Shown in pieces: positions 55,671 through 63,084 of a stretch of DNA of 64,000 nucleotides. The DNA is from Martinezella miluonensis (GTDB taxonomy: Bacteria; Pseudomonadota; Alphaproteobacteria; Rhizobiales; Rhizobiaceae). The notes beneath the pieces are model-generated. The model ran no database searches. It was not told where the DNA came from and saw nothing but the letters and a program-made list of their open reading frames with translations. The number at the start of each line of letters is the position of its first letter. Within the stretch, counting starts at the first letter, position 1. The position numbers and the translations under genes were made by a program. The stretch spans positions 186,001-250,000 of the forward strand of contig NZ_FMAH01000001.1 in assembly GCF_900094545.1 (NCBI RefSeq), in the 5' to 3' direction.

Positions 55671-56435
55671 ATGAACCGCTTGAATGGAAAAATCGCGATC
55701 GTCACCGGCGCAAGCTCCGGCATCGGCCGCACCACCGCAAAGCTCTTCGCCGCCGAAGGCGCCAAGGTTATCGTCGGCGCTCGCCGCGGCGCGGAACTGG
55801 AAAGCCTTGTCGCTGACATCAAAGCCGCAGGCGGTGATGCAGTCGCCTTGGCCGGCGATGTGCGCTCGGAAGACTACCACAAGGCGCTGGTCGCCCTTGC
55901 GGTCGAGCGCTACGGCAGGCTCGATATTGCCTTCAACAATGCCGGCACGCTCGGCGAAGCCGGTCCCAGCACCGAGGTTTCAGAGGCAGGCTTTGCCGAC
56001 GCGCTGGCGATCAACCTCACCGCGTCGTTCCTGGCCGCCAAGCACCAGATCGGCGAAATGGTCAAGCACGGCGGTGGCTCGGTGATCTTCACCTCGACCT
56101 TTGTCGGCCATACCGTCAGCTTCCCGGGGGTTGCCGCCTATGCCGCCAGCAAATCCGGCCTGATCGGCCTGACACAGACACTCGCCGCCGAATTTGGCCC
56201 GCAGAATGTACGCGTCAATGCCATACTGCCAGGCGCGGTCGACACAGATATGTATCGCGAGATGAACGATACAGCCGACAAGCAGGCTTTCATAACCAAT
56301 CTGCATGCGCTGAAGCGCGTCGCCGGTCCGGAAGAGATTGCCCGCTCGGTCCTCTACCTCGCCTCCGATGACGCAAGCTTTGTCACCGGCACGGCGTCGC
56401 TGGTCGATGGCGGCGTATCGATCACGCGTACCTGA
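55671..56435 (+). CDS. SDR-family oxidoreductase
   Basis: A 254-residue classical short-chain dehydrogenase/reductase. Features: NAD(P)-binding TGASSGIGRTTAKLFA, DIAFNNAGTLGEAG, the catalytic Ser in IFTSTFVGHT and YAASK with Tyr and Lys, and PGAVDTDM. Arg residues after the second strand (VGARRGAEL) suggest NADP(H) preference. Substrate unknown. It is divergent from a LysR gene with 119 bases between; AGGAG precedes ATG 55671. A strong hairpin follows the stop at 56492-56531. Confidence 0.9.
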   Translation: MNRLNGKIAIVTGASSGIGRTTAKLFAAEGAKVIVGARRGAELESLVADIKAAGGDAVALAGDVRSEDYHKALVALAVERYGRLDIAFNNAGTLGEAGPSTEVSEAGFADALAINLTASFLAAKHQIGEMVKHGGGSVIFTSTFVGHTVSFPGVAAYAASKSGLIGLTQTLAAEFGPQNVRVNAILPGAVDTDMYREMNDTADKQAFITNLHALKRVAGPEEIARSVLYLASDDASFVTGTASLVDGGVSITRT

Positions 56436-56491
56436 CGGCCCTTTTCACGGCGCCACTATCGTCGGCCGCATCGGCAGTCTCCGGAACGCCG

Positions 56492-56531
56492 ACATGATCC
56501 CGCAAAGCCTGAACTGGTTGCGGGATCATGT
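56492..56531 (+). terminator. 14-bp perfect hairpin downstream of the SDR gene
   Basis: ACATGATCCCGCAA (56492-56505) and TTGCGGGATCATGT (56518-56531) with a 12-base loop. No T-run follows, so it is either a terminator of uncertain strength or another intergenic palindrome. It lies 57 bases after the SDR stop. Confidence 0.5.
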
Positions 56532-56594
56532 AGCTGGAATGCTCTGAATGAAAAGGGCAGGCCGTGGGTTCTACTCCCGCTGCGGCCTTTCCGT

Positions 56595-57050
56595 TCAGAA
56601 CATCGTATTGTTGTTCATCGACTTTTCCGGGATCGGCTGCACCGAGTCCCAGTGCTCCTGGATCTTGTTGTCCTCGACGCGGAAAATATCGACGATGGCG
56701 CTGCCCCGGTCGCCTGGCTGACGAATGGCGTGGACGCGCAGAATCACAAAGTCGCCGTCGACCATGACGCGCTTGATCTCGCTCTTCGACTGCGGATAGT
56801 TCTTCTTCAGGTAGTCGAGAAAGCTGCGCAGACCTTCGGGACCATCGGCGGCCAGCGGATTGTGCTGGATATATTTGCCGAGATATTTGGAGGCGGCGTC
56901 GAAGTCCTTGTCGTTCAGCGCCTTCTGGTAAAAGTCCAGAACGATCTCCTCGTTCTTCTGCTCTTGCGGCGAATAGGCCCGCTCAGCGAACGCCGGCGCG
57001 GCAGCTGCCATGATTGGTAGGGCGATCATTGCGACTTTCATCAGTTTCAA
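56595..57050 (-). CDS. Secreted SnoaL/NTF2-like protein
   Basis: A 151-residue protein with a signal peptide (MKVAMIALPIMAAAAPAFA, cleavage after AFA) and an NTF2-like domain of the SnoaL polyketide-cyclase/ester-cyclase type: EEIVLDFYQKALNDKDFDAA, KYIQHNPLAADGPEGLRSF (both in part), ILRVHAIRQPG and VDIFRVEDNKIQEHWDSVQ. This family is usually annotated as 'nuclear transport factor 2 family protein' with no proven activity. The best ribosome site (AAGGAG, seven bases ahead) points to a TTG start at 57050; the ATG at 57041 is the alternative. Confidence 0.82.
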   Translation of the reverse strand: MKLMKVAMIALPIMAAAAPAFAERAYSPQEQKNEEIVLDFYQKALNDKDFDAASKYLGKYIQHNPLAADGPEGLRSFLDYLKKNYPQSKSEIKRVMVDGDFVILRVHAIRQPGDRGSAIVDIFRVEDNKIQEHWDSVQPIPEKSMNNNTMF

Positions 57051-57233
57051 GGCGTTACTCCTTCGATCGTTAACGTGTTCAATGTTGTCGAGCCGAATGA
57101 CTGCCGCAAGTGACAAGAGCGTGATGCCGATGTGATCGACCGCCTGTTGATGCCCGGGGAGACACGCGGCGATTGCCTATTATCCGCCAAAGGCTTAGGC
57201 TTATGGGCAAAAGAACAGGCGACGGGTTCAGGC

Positions 57234-58445
57234 ATGGTTCTCGCAGGAAAGCGCATCCTTCTCATCATCTCCGGCGGTATCGCGGCCTATAAGAGCCTCG
57301 ACCTCATCCGCCGGCTGCACGAGCGCGGCGCGAGTGTACGGCCCGTCATGACCGCGGGCGCGCAACAGTTCATCACGCCGCTTGCCGTCGGTGCGCTCGC
57401 AACCGACCATGTCTTCACCGATTTGTTTTCGCGCCAGGATGAGCAGGATGTCGGCCATATCCGGCTCGCGCGCGACTGCGACCTCGTTTTGATCGCGCCC
57501 GCCACTGCCGATCTGCTCGCCAAGATGGCAAACGGGCTGGCGGACGATCTCGCCTCGACCATATTGCTTGCCACGGACCGACCCGTCCTCGCCGCGCCGG
57601 CCATGAACCCGAAAATGTGGGCGCATCCGGCGACCAAGCGCAACATCGAGATGCTGCGCGCCGACGGCATCGCCTTCGTCGGCCCTGTGATCGGCGAAAT
57701 GGCCGAAAGCGGCGAGGTCGGCGCGGGTCGAATGGCGGAACCGCTCGATATCGTCGCTGCAGTCGAGCGCCGCCTGGATGACGGCGCCAAGCCGCTTGCC
57801 GGCAGGAAGGTGATCGTCACTTCGGGCCCGACGCATGAGCCGATCGATCCTGTGCGCTATATCGCCAACCGCTCATCAGGTCGGCAGGGCCATGCCATAG
57901 CCGCGGCACTCGCCGCGCTCGGGGCCGATGTCACCCTGGTTTCCGGCCCGGTCGCGATACCCGATCCGATCGGCCTCAATGTCATCCATGTCGAGCGGGC
58001 AGACGAGATGCGCGATGCCGTGCTCGCCGCTCTTCCAGCCGATATCGCCGTCATGGTCGCAGCAGTAGCGGACTGGAAAGTCGCTTCCGCATCCGATCAG
58101 AAGATCAAGAAGCATCCGGGCGAGTCGATCCCGACGCTGGCGCTCACGGAAAACCCCGACATATTGAAAACGGTCGGCCACCATACGCAACGGCCGAAGC
58201 TCGTGATCGGCTTTGCCGCCGAAACGCAGGATGTCGAGAGCAATGCCCGCGCGAAGCTTGAGCGCAAAGGCGCAGATTTCATCGTCGCCAACGACGTCTC
58301 GCCCTCAACCGGCATCATGGGCGGCCTGCGAAATCGCGTGAAGATCATCAGTCACGACGGCGTCGAGCAATGGCCCGATCTCGACAAGGATGAAGTGGCG
58401 ACACGGCTCGCGGCCCTGATCGCCGAGAAGCTCATGCAGGGATAG
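57234..58445 (+). CDS. coaBC: Bifunctional phosphopantothenoylcysteine decarboxylase/phosphopantothenate-cysteine ligase
   Basis: Catalyses two consecutive steps of coenzyme A synthesis. The 403-residue protein has the FMN-binding CoaC half (ILLIISGGIAAYKSLDLIRR, catalytic-type ATADLLAKMANGLADD, APAMNPKMW) and the CoaB half (VTSGPTHEPIDPVRYIANRSSG quoted in part, AAVADWK, NDVSPSTGIMGG). A 34-codon upstream extension of the frame has no supporting ribosome site; ATG 57234 gives the normal start. Its final 14 bases overlap the 3' end of the convergent amidotransferase gene. Confidence 0.95.
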   Translation: MVLAGKRILLIISGGIAAYKSLDLIRRLHERGASVRPVMTAGAQQFITPLAVGALATDHVFTDLFSRQDEQDVGHIRLARDCDLVLIAPATADLLAKMANGLADDLASTILLATDRPVLAAPAMNPKMWAHPATKRNIEMLRADGIAFVGPVIGEMAESGEVGAGRMAEPLDIVAAVERRLDDGAKPLAGRKVIVTSGPTHEPIDPVRYIANRSSGRQGHAIAAALAALGADVTLVSGPVAIPDPIGLNVIHVERADEMRDAVLAALPADIAVMVAAVADWKVASASDQKIKKHPGESIPTLALTENPDILKTVGHHTQRPKLVIGFAAETQDVESNARAKLERKGADFIVANDVSPSTGIMGGLRNRVKIISHDGVEQWPDLDKDEVATRLAALIAEKLMQG

Positions 58446-59247
58446 CGGCTGGCGTCCGTGCGTCATCGGCGGCGCGCTCTTCCGGCTGGAAGGGCCGGAC
58501 ATGAACGCCGGTATCGTCGATCATGACGGCGCTGCCATTGGGGATTTCGCGCCACGCGTCGACATCGTCGTTCAACGGCTCCGACACGAGGCAATTGCCT
58601 GACCCGACCGGCGAGGCATAGAGGGTCGGCGCCTTGCGGTCGGTCGCATAGCGGATGGCATACAGCGACTTGCCGTCGGAAAAGGCAGCGGTGAAGCGCA
58701 CCAGCACCGAGCCGGTCAGATGCAGCGACAGGCCTTCGACGAAGCCGATGGCTTCGGCCATCGCCGCGATCGGGTTGGCGGCCATGCCGAACTGCATCGC
58801 AAGCAGGAAGAGAAGCTCTGAGTCGGTCGTGCCGCTGCGGACATGAAACAGGCGGTCGTCGAGCATGGCTTCCATCGGCCGGCGCAGGCGGTCGAAATTG
58901 GAAATCTGGCCGTTATGCTGGAACGACCAGTTCTCGAAGACGAAGGGATGGCAATTGTCGCGCCGCGTGCCGCCGCCGGTGGCCGCGCGGACATGGGCGA
59001 GGAAGAGCGGCGAGCGGATCTGCCGGGCGAGGCTCTTCAAATTGCAATCGGACCAGGCCGGCAGAATATCGCGATAACGGCCGGGTTCCGCCCGATCGCC
59101 ATACCAGGCGATGCCGAAACCATCACCATTGGTGGCGGTCTTGGCGCGCGTGGCACAATGGGATTGTTCGATCAGGGAGTGGGCAGGCGAAGACACCAGC
59201 TCCTCCAGATAGAGGGGTTCTCCACGATAGGCTGCCCAGCGACACAT
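58432..59247 (-). CDS. Class II glutamine amidotransferase (YafJ/EgtC-like)
   Basis: A 271-residue Ntn-type amidotransferase whose N-terminal nucleophile is Cys2 (MCRWAAYRG). Other family features: NGDGFGIAWYGD, LAHVRAATGG, NCHPFVFENWSFQHNGQI, GTTDSELLFLLAM. It resembles both YafJ and the ergothioneine-synthesis amidase EgtC; with no egtB or egtD nearby, EgtC is not claimed. The frame is open to 59472 but Cys must follow the initiator Met, fixing the start at 59247. The 3' end overlaps coaBC. Confidence 0.88.
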   Translation of the reverse strand: MCRWAAYRGEPLYLEELVSSPAHSLIEQSHCATRAKTATNGDGFGIAWYGDRAEPGRYRDILPAWSDCNLKSLARQIRSPLFLAHVRAATGGGTRRDNCHPFVFENWSFQHNGQISNFDRLRRPMEAMLDDRLFHVRSGTTDSELLFLLAMQFGMAANPIAAMAEAIGFVEGLSLHLTGSVLVRFTAAFSDGKSLYAIRYATDRKAPTLYASPVGSGNCLVSEPLNDDVDAWREIPNGSAVMIDDTGVHVRPFQPEERAADDARTPAAIPA

Positions 59248-59580
59248 GCGTCTTTCACTCCGATTCCTGCTGTCTTCCTGTCCGGCGGGAGAATGGCAAA
59301 TCTTGGACGATTGTTCATGCGGAACAGGTAATAAAGCCTTAATTTTCCATGCCGCGCGGCGCAAGATGACAGATATTTGACGCTTCGTCCGATCACATTC
59401 TGCGTCGCAACATTTTCTTCGTGAAGCCCGCTGCGACGGGGCTTTGGTCGGAGATGCTGCGAGGCAAGACATTTCATTGCGACAATAAGTGTGAATCTCT
59501 CTCAGGCCGAGCCCCTTGCATCGGCTCAGATTTAAGCTACCTTTAGCCTGTCTGAAACGTAACGAAAGGAAGGTGATCCA
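59248..59580. other. Intergenic region upstream of the amidotransferase gene and the small ORF
   Basis: About 330 bases between divergent units. It should contain promoters for the amidotransferase (minus) and the small-ORF transcript (plus). I see no further gene or repeat in it. Confidence 0.55.
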
Positions 59581-59655
59581 ATGTCTAGTGAGATTTCGGT
59601 CTTTGTATACGGCATGGAAATGGTTGTGTGCGTTGCGAGGCAGCCCTCGCTCTGA
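59581..59655 (+). CDS. 24-residue small ORF, possible leader peptide
   Basis: A short ORF with a near-ideal ribosome site (AGGAAGGTGAT at 59567-59577) three bases before ATG. The peptide begins MSSEISVFVYGM and ends CVARQPSL; it has no run of a single regulatory amino acid. The last codons lie in a perfect hairpin, GCGAGG-CAGC-CCTCGC (59635-59650). Two more hairpins follow, GAAGCG/CGCTTC (59669-59685) and a strong terminator (59713-59743). This looks like a leader-peptide attenuator or a small RNA with a coding part; I do not recognise the family. Confidence 0.6.
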   Translation: MSSEISVFVYGMEMVVCVARQPSL

Positions 59656-59712
59656 TCAACACCTTCCCGAAGCGTTCGCCGCTTCAGGCCAGTTACGGGC
59701 CAAAACTCATGG

Positions 59713-59743
59713 GGGGTCGCTCAACGCGGCCCCTTTTGATTTT
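59713..59743 (+). terminator. Rho-independent terminator of the small-ORF transcript
   Basis: GGGGTCGC (59713-59720), loop TCAAC, GCGGCCCC (59726-59733), an 8-bp stem with one G-T pair, followed by TTTTGATTTT. It ends 55 bases before the otsB start. Confidence 0.85.
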
Positions 59744-59797
59744 CAGCCTTTCGTTTTTTGCCTTGCCAAATGAGAAGAGCGCCTTAGCTAATCCCCC

Positions 59798-60592
59798 ATG
59801 TCTTCTCAGGAACAGCCCAAACAGGGCGAAGCCGAACCGCGGCCGCTGAAAGAGCCGGCCCTTAGCGCTCTCTCATTGTATCCGCAGGACTGGGCTCTGT
59901 TCCTCGATATCGACGGAACCTTGCTCGACCTCGCCGAAAGACCGGAGGCGATCGTCGTTCCGGACTATCTGCCCGGCACGCTCCATGCGCTATCCCGTCA
60001 GCTCGGCGGAGCGCTGGCATTGGTAACGGGCCGCGCCATCGAATTCGTCGATCCGCTCTTTGCTCCTTTCCGCTTTCCCGTTGCCGGTCTTCACGGCGCG
60101 GAACGGCGCGATGCCGGTGGAAGGCTGCGGCGTGCGCATATCCCGCCCGCCTTCCAGGAAATGAAGCTGATCATCCAGCGTGAAGCCATCGCCTGGCCCG
60201 GCGCCATCGTCGAGGACAAGGGAGCTGCGGTCGCGGTTCACTTCCGGCATGCGCCTGCAAGCGAGGCCGAGATCGGCGAAGCCATGCAGCGCCATATCGA
60301 GGAAGCCGGCCCAGACTGGAACCTTCAGCGCGGCAAGATGGTGATCGAAATCTGCCCCGCTCACGCCAGCAAAGGGCATGCCGTCGAGGCGTTTCTGGCC
60401 GAAGCCCCCTTCGAGGGGCGCCGCCCGATCACGATCGGCGACGACGTGACCGACGAGACGATGTTTGCCGCCGCCAACCGTCTCGGCGGTCAATCCGTAC
60501 GCATCGGCGATGCCGACGGAAAAACGCTGGCCCGTGCATCTATTGGCTCGCCTGCGCGTTTAAGAGATGTGCTGGGAACGCTCCTCAAGTAG
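59798..60592 (+). CDS. otsB: Trehalose-6-phosphate phosphatase
   Basis: HAD-superfamily phosphatase making trehalose, an osmo- and desiccation protectant, from trehalose-6-phosphate. The 264-residue protein has the nucleophile motif LFLDIDGTLLDL, VTGRAIEFVDPLF, the substrate-contact GLHGAERRD, and the Mg-binding ITIGDDVTDETMFAAAN. A hydrophilic N-terminus (about 30 residues) precedes the domain. It is followed by otsA with a palindromic repeat between, and preceded by a terminator-bearing small transcript. Confidence 0.94.
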   Translation: MSSQEQPKQGEAEPRPLKEPALSALSLYPQDWALFLDIDGTLLDLAERPEAIVVPDYLPGTLHALSRQLGGALALVTGRAIEFVDPLFAPFRFPVAGLHGAERRDAGGRLRRAHIPPAFQEMKLIIQREAIAWPGAIVEDKGAAVAVHFRHAPASEAEIGEAMQRHIEEAGPDWNLQRGKMVIEICPAHASKGHAVEAFLAEAPFEGRRPITIGDDVTDETMFAAANRLGGQSVRIGDADGKTLARASIGSPARLRDVLGTLLK

Positions 60593-60634
60593 CCCGTCGA
60601 TCACCTCGACACTCTCCTAGCTTCTTATTTTCCC

Positions 60635-60678
60635 GCAATTCCGAACGGAAAACCGCTGCGCACTTTTCCTGGAATTGC
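60635..60678. repeat. Palindromic intergenic repeat, family A copy 6 (between otsB and otsA)
   Basis: GCAATTCC (60635-60642) and GGAATTGC (60671-60678) arms around AAAACCGCTGCGCACTTTT. It lies in the 113-base otsB-otsA gap, ahead of the otsA ribosome site. Confidence 0.78.
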
Positions 60679-60705
60679 TTTAGCCTGCTCGAAAGGAAGA
60701 ATTCG

Positions 60706-62082
60706 TTGAGTCGTCTCGTCATCGTTTCCAATCGTGTTTCCGTGCCCGATCACAAGGGTGCTGCAGCGGCGGGCGGCCTTGCCGTCGCGCTGCAGGCCGC
60801 CCTTGCCGAGCGCGGCGGCATCTGGATGGGCTGGTCCGGCAAATCGAGCGGCGACATCGAGCCAGAACCGCTGCAGATGACGCAGGATGGCAATATTACT
60901 TATGCCCTCTCCGACCTGACGCAAACGGACGTCGAGGAATATTATCAGGGCTTCGCCAACCGCGTGCTCTGGCCGATCTGCCACTACAGGCTCGATCTTG
61001 CCGAATATGCCCGCAAGGAAATGACCGGCTATTTCCGGGTCAACCGCTTCTTTGCCCATCGGCTTGCGCCCCTGATCGAACCTGACGACATCATCTGGGT
61101 GCATGACTACCATCTCATTCCGCTGGCGGCGGAGCTGCGGCAGATGGGATTGAAGAACCGCATCGGCTTCTTCCTGCATATTCCCTGGCCACCGGCGGAC
61201 GTCGTGCTGGCCATGCCGGTGCATGAAGAGATCATGCGCGGCCTCTCCTCCTACGACCTGGTCGGCTTTCAAACGGACCACGACCTCGAGAACTTTGCGG
61301 GCTGCCTGAAGCGCGAAGGCATGGGCATCGAGAAGAGCCCCGGTCATTTCAGCGCGCACGGCCATGATTTTCGCGGTGGCGCCTATTCGATCGGCATCGA
61401 GACGGCAGCCTTCGCCGCCTTCGCGCGCAAGGCCGCATCCCACAGCATGGTGCAGAAGGTACGGAAAAGCATCGAGGGCCGCGACCTGATCCTCGGCGTC
61501 GACCGGCTCGACTACTCCAAGGGCATCACGCAGCGCATCGACGCCTTCGAGCGGTTCATCACCAACAATCCGGCTCACCAGCGCAGCGTCACCTACTTGC
61601 AGATCACCCCGAAATCACGCTCCGAAGTGCCGGAATACGAGGCGATGCAGCACGCCGTCGCCGAACAGGCCGGCAGGGTCAACGGCGCGATCGGCACGGT
61701 GGACTGGGTTCCCATTCGCTATATCAACCGCTCGATCAGCCGCCCGATCCTGGCAGGCCTCTACCGGCTCGCAAAAGTCGGGCTGGTGACGCCGTTGCGC
61801 GACGGCATGAATCTAGTCGCCAAGGAATATGTCGCAGCACAGGATCCAGAAAATCCCGGCGTGCTGGTGCTGTCACAGTTTGCCGGCGCGGCTCGCAAGC
61901 TGCACGGCGCTTTATTGGTCAACCCCTATGATGTCGATGGTACCGCCAACGCCTTGGCCCGCGCTGTCAATATGCCGCTGCAGGAGCGGCAGGAACGCTG
62001 GCGCGGCATGATGGACTACCTGCTGGAACACGACGTCTTGCACTGGTGCGAGACCTTCCTGGCCGATCTCACGGCGAAGTAA
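60706..62082 (+). CDS. otsA: Trehalose-6-phosphate synthase
   Basis: GT20 glycosyltransferase that joins glucose from UDP-glucose to glucose-6-phosphate. The 458-residue protein starts with a TTG at 60706 ([17 protein letters not shown]), preceded by GAAAGGAAG. It has the [11 protein letters not shown] loop, [52 protein letters not shown] and [15 protein letters not shown], all diagnostic of OtsA. The 3' end overlaps the convergent LysR gene by 14 bases. Confidence 0.95.
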   Translation: MSRLVIVSNRVSVPDHKGAAAAGGLAVALQAALAERGGIWMGWSGKSSGDIEPEPLQMTQDGNITYALSDLTQTDVEEYYQGFANRVLWPICHYRLDLAEYARKEMTGYFRVNRFFAHRLAPLIEPDDIIWVHDYHLIPLAAELRQMGLKNRIGFFLHIPWPPADVVLAMPVHEEIMRGLSSYDLVGFQTDHDLENFAGCLKREGMGIEKSPGHFSAHGHDFRGGAYSIGIETAAFAAFARKAASHSMVQKVRKSIEGRDLILGVDRLDYSKGITQRIDAFERFITNNPAHQRSVTYLQITPKSRSEVPEYEAMQHAVAEQAGRVNGAIGTVDWVPIRYINRSISRPILAGLYRLAKVGLVTPLRDGMNLVAKEYVAAQDPENPGVLVLSQFAGAARKLHGALLVNPYDVDGTANALARAVNMPLQERQERWRGMMDYLLEHDVLHWCETFLADLTAK

Positions 62083-62995
62083 GCGATTGAGGCAGCACGG
62101 CGGCCGCTTCCGCCAGCAGCCATTGAGCCAGCCGCTCCGCCTGCGGGCTTGGCGCTGCCGGCGGCAGAAGCCAGTAGCCGCGTTCCGGCGCTTCCAACAT
62201 CGGACCCGCCGTCACCAGCGTACCTGCGGCGAGAAGCGAATCGACAAGGCCCATCCAGCCAATCGCCACACCCTGCTCACCGAGTGCCGCCTGGACGACC
62301 AGCGAATAGGTATTGAAGCGCAGGTCGCCACGGTCGGCATAGCTGTCGCGTGCTATGCCGAAAGCCGCAAGATAGCTTTCCCAGTCGAACCACGGCGACG
62401 GGGTTTCGGAATCGAGATGCACCAGCGTCGCGCGCGCCAGCTGAGAGGGATCGGTGAAAGGTCCATGACGCTCGGCGAAGCCTTTGGTGCAGATCGGCAC
62501 GACCTTTTCCGGCAGAAGCAGCGTCGCTCCTGACCCGAATTCATTTCTCGAACCGAAGAAAACGGCGATATCGCCATTTTCTGGCGCACCGCGATCCAAC
62601 CGTTGCGTGGCGACGATCTGGATATCCAATTCGGGGTGAAGAAGCCGGAATACATGCATGCGAGGGATCAGCCAGAGAGCGGAGAAGGCGTAGTCCGTTC
62701 TGAGCCGGACCGACGGGCGCTCCGCCTCGGCGCGGAAGCTGCGCACCAGCGTATCGACGCCGCCGACCGCCTTCTCGACAATCTCAAGCAGGCGCTGCCC
62801 CTCAGGCGAGAGCTTGACGCCGCGATGCTGGCGCCGGAACAGGGAAACGCCCATCTGCTCTTCAATGCGGCGAATCTGATAGCTGACGGCCGGCTGCGTC
62901 AGGCCAAGCGCCGAGGCTGCGGCAGACAGGCTACCGGAGCGCCCGACCTCCACAAAGATCCGCAGCCAGCCAAGATCAACCAAACGTTCAGCCAT
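62069..62995 (-). CDS. LysR-type transcriptional regulator divergent from choX
   Basis: A 308-residue LysR protein with helix-turn-helix LVDLGWLRIFVEVGRSGSLS, LGLTQPAVSYQIRRIEEQMG, LFRRQHRGVKLSPEG and an effector domain starting SVRLRTDYAFSALWLIPRMH, close to the GcvA-like branch. It is divergent from choX with an 89-base gap, and is therefore the likely regulator of the choline-uptake genes; some rhizobial choline operons are choline-induced. The last 14 bases overlap the end of otsA. Confidence 0.9.
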   Translation of the reverse strand: MAERLVDLGWLRIFVEVGRSGSLSAAASALGLTQPAVSYQIRRIEEQMGVSLFRRQHRGVKLSPEGQRLLEIVEKAVGGVDTLVRSFRAEAERPSVRLRTDYAFSALWLIPRMHVFRLLHPELDIQIVATQRLDRGAPENGDIAVFFGSRNEFGSGATLLLPEKVVPICTKGFAERHGPFTDPSQLARATLVHLDSETPSPWFDWESYLAAFGIARDSYADRGDLRFNTYSLVVQAALGEQGVAIGWMGLVDSLLAAGTLVTAGPMLEAPERGYWLLPPAAPSPQAERLAQWLLAEAAAVLPQSLTSP

Positions 62996-63084
62996 AAAAT
63001 TTCCTTTTGGCAGCTATCGAAAAATGCCCGCTTCACAGGGCGAACTCTAGTGGTGTTCAATAAAATAATCCAATAACAAGAGGG

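Noticed and set aside
43197-57233. Integrative element or prophage
   Set aside because: No integrase, transposase, phage gene, tRNA end or flanking direct repeat could be found by eye.
58432-59247. Amidotransferase as EgtC of ergothioneine synthesis, linked to the catabolic cluster
   Set aside because: No egtB or egtD is present, YafJ-type proteins look the same at this level, and coaBC separates it from the cluster.
59516-59773. 85-codon plus-strand open frame across the small-RNA region
   Set aside because: It runs through the terminator hairpin and conflicts with the well-supported 24-codon ORF in another frame.
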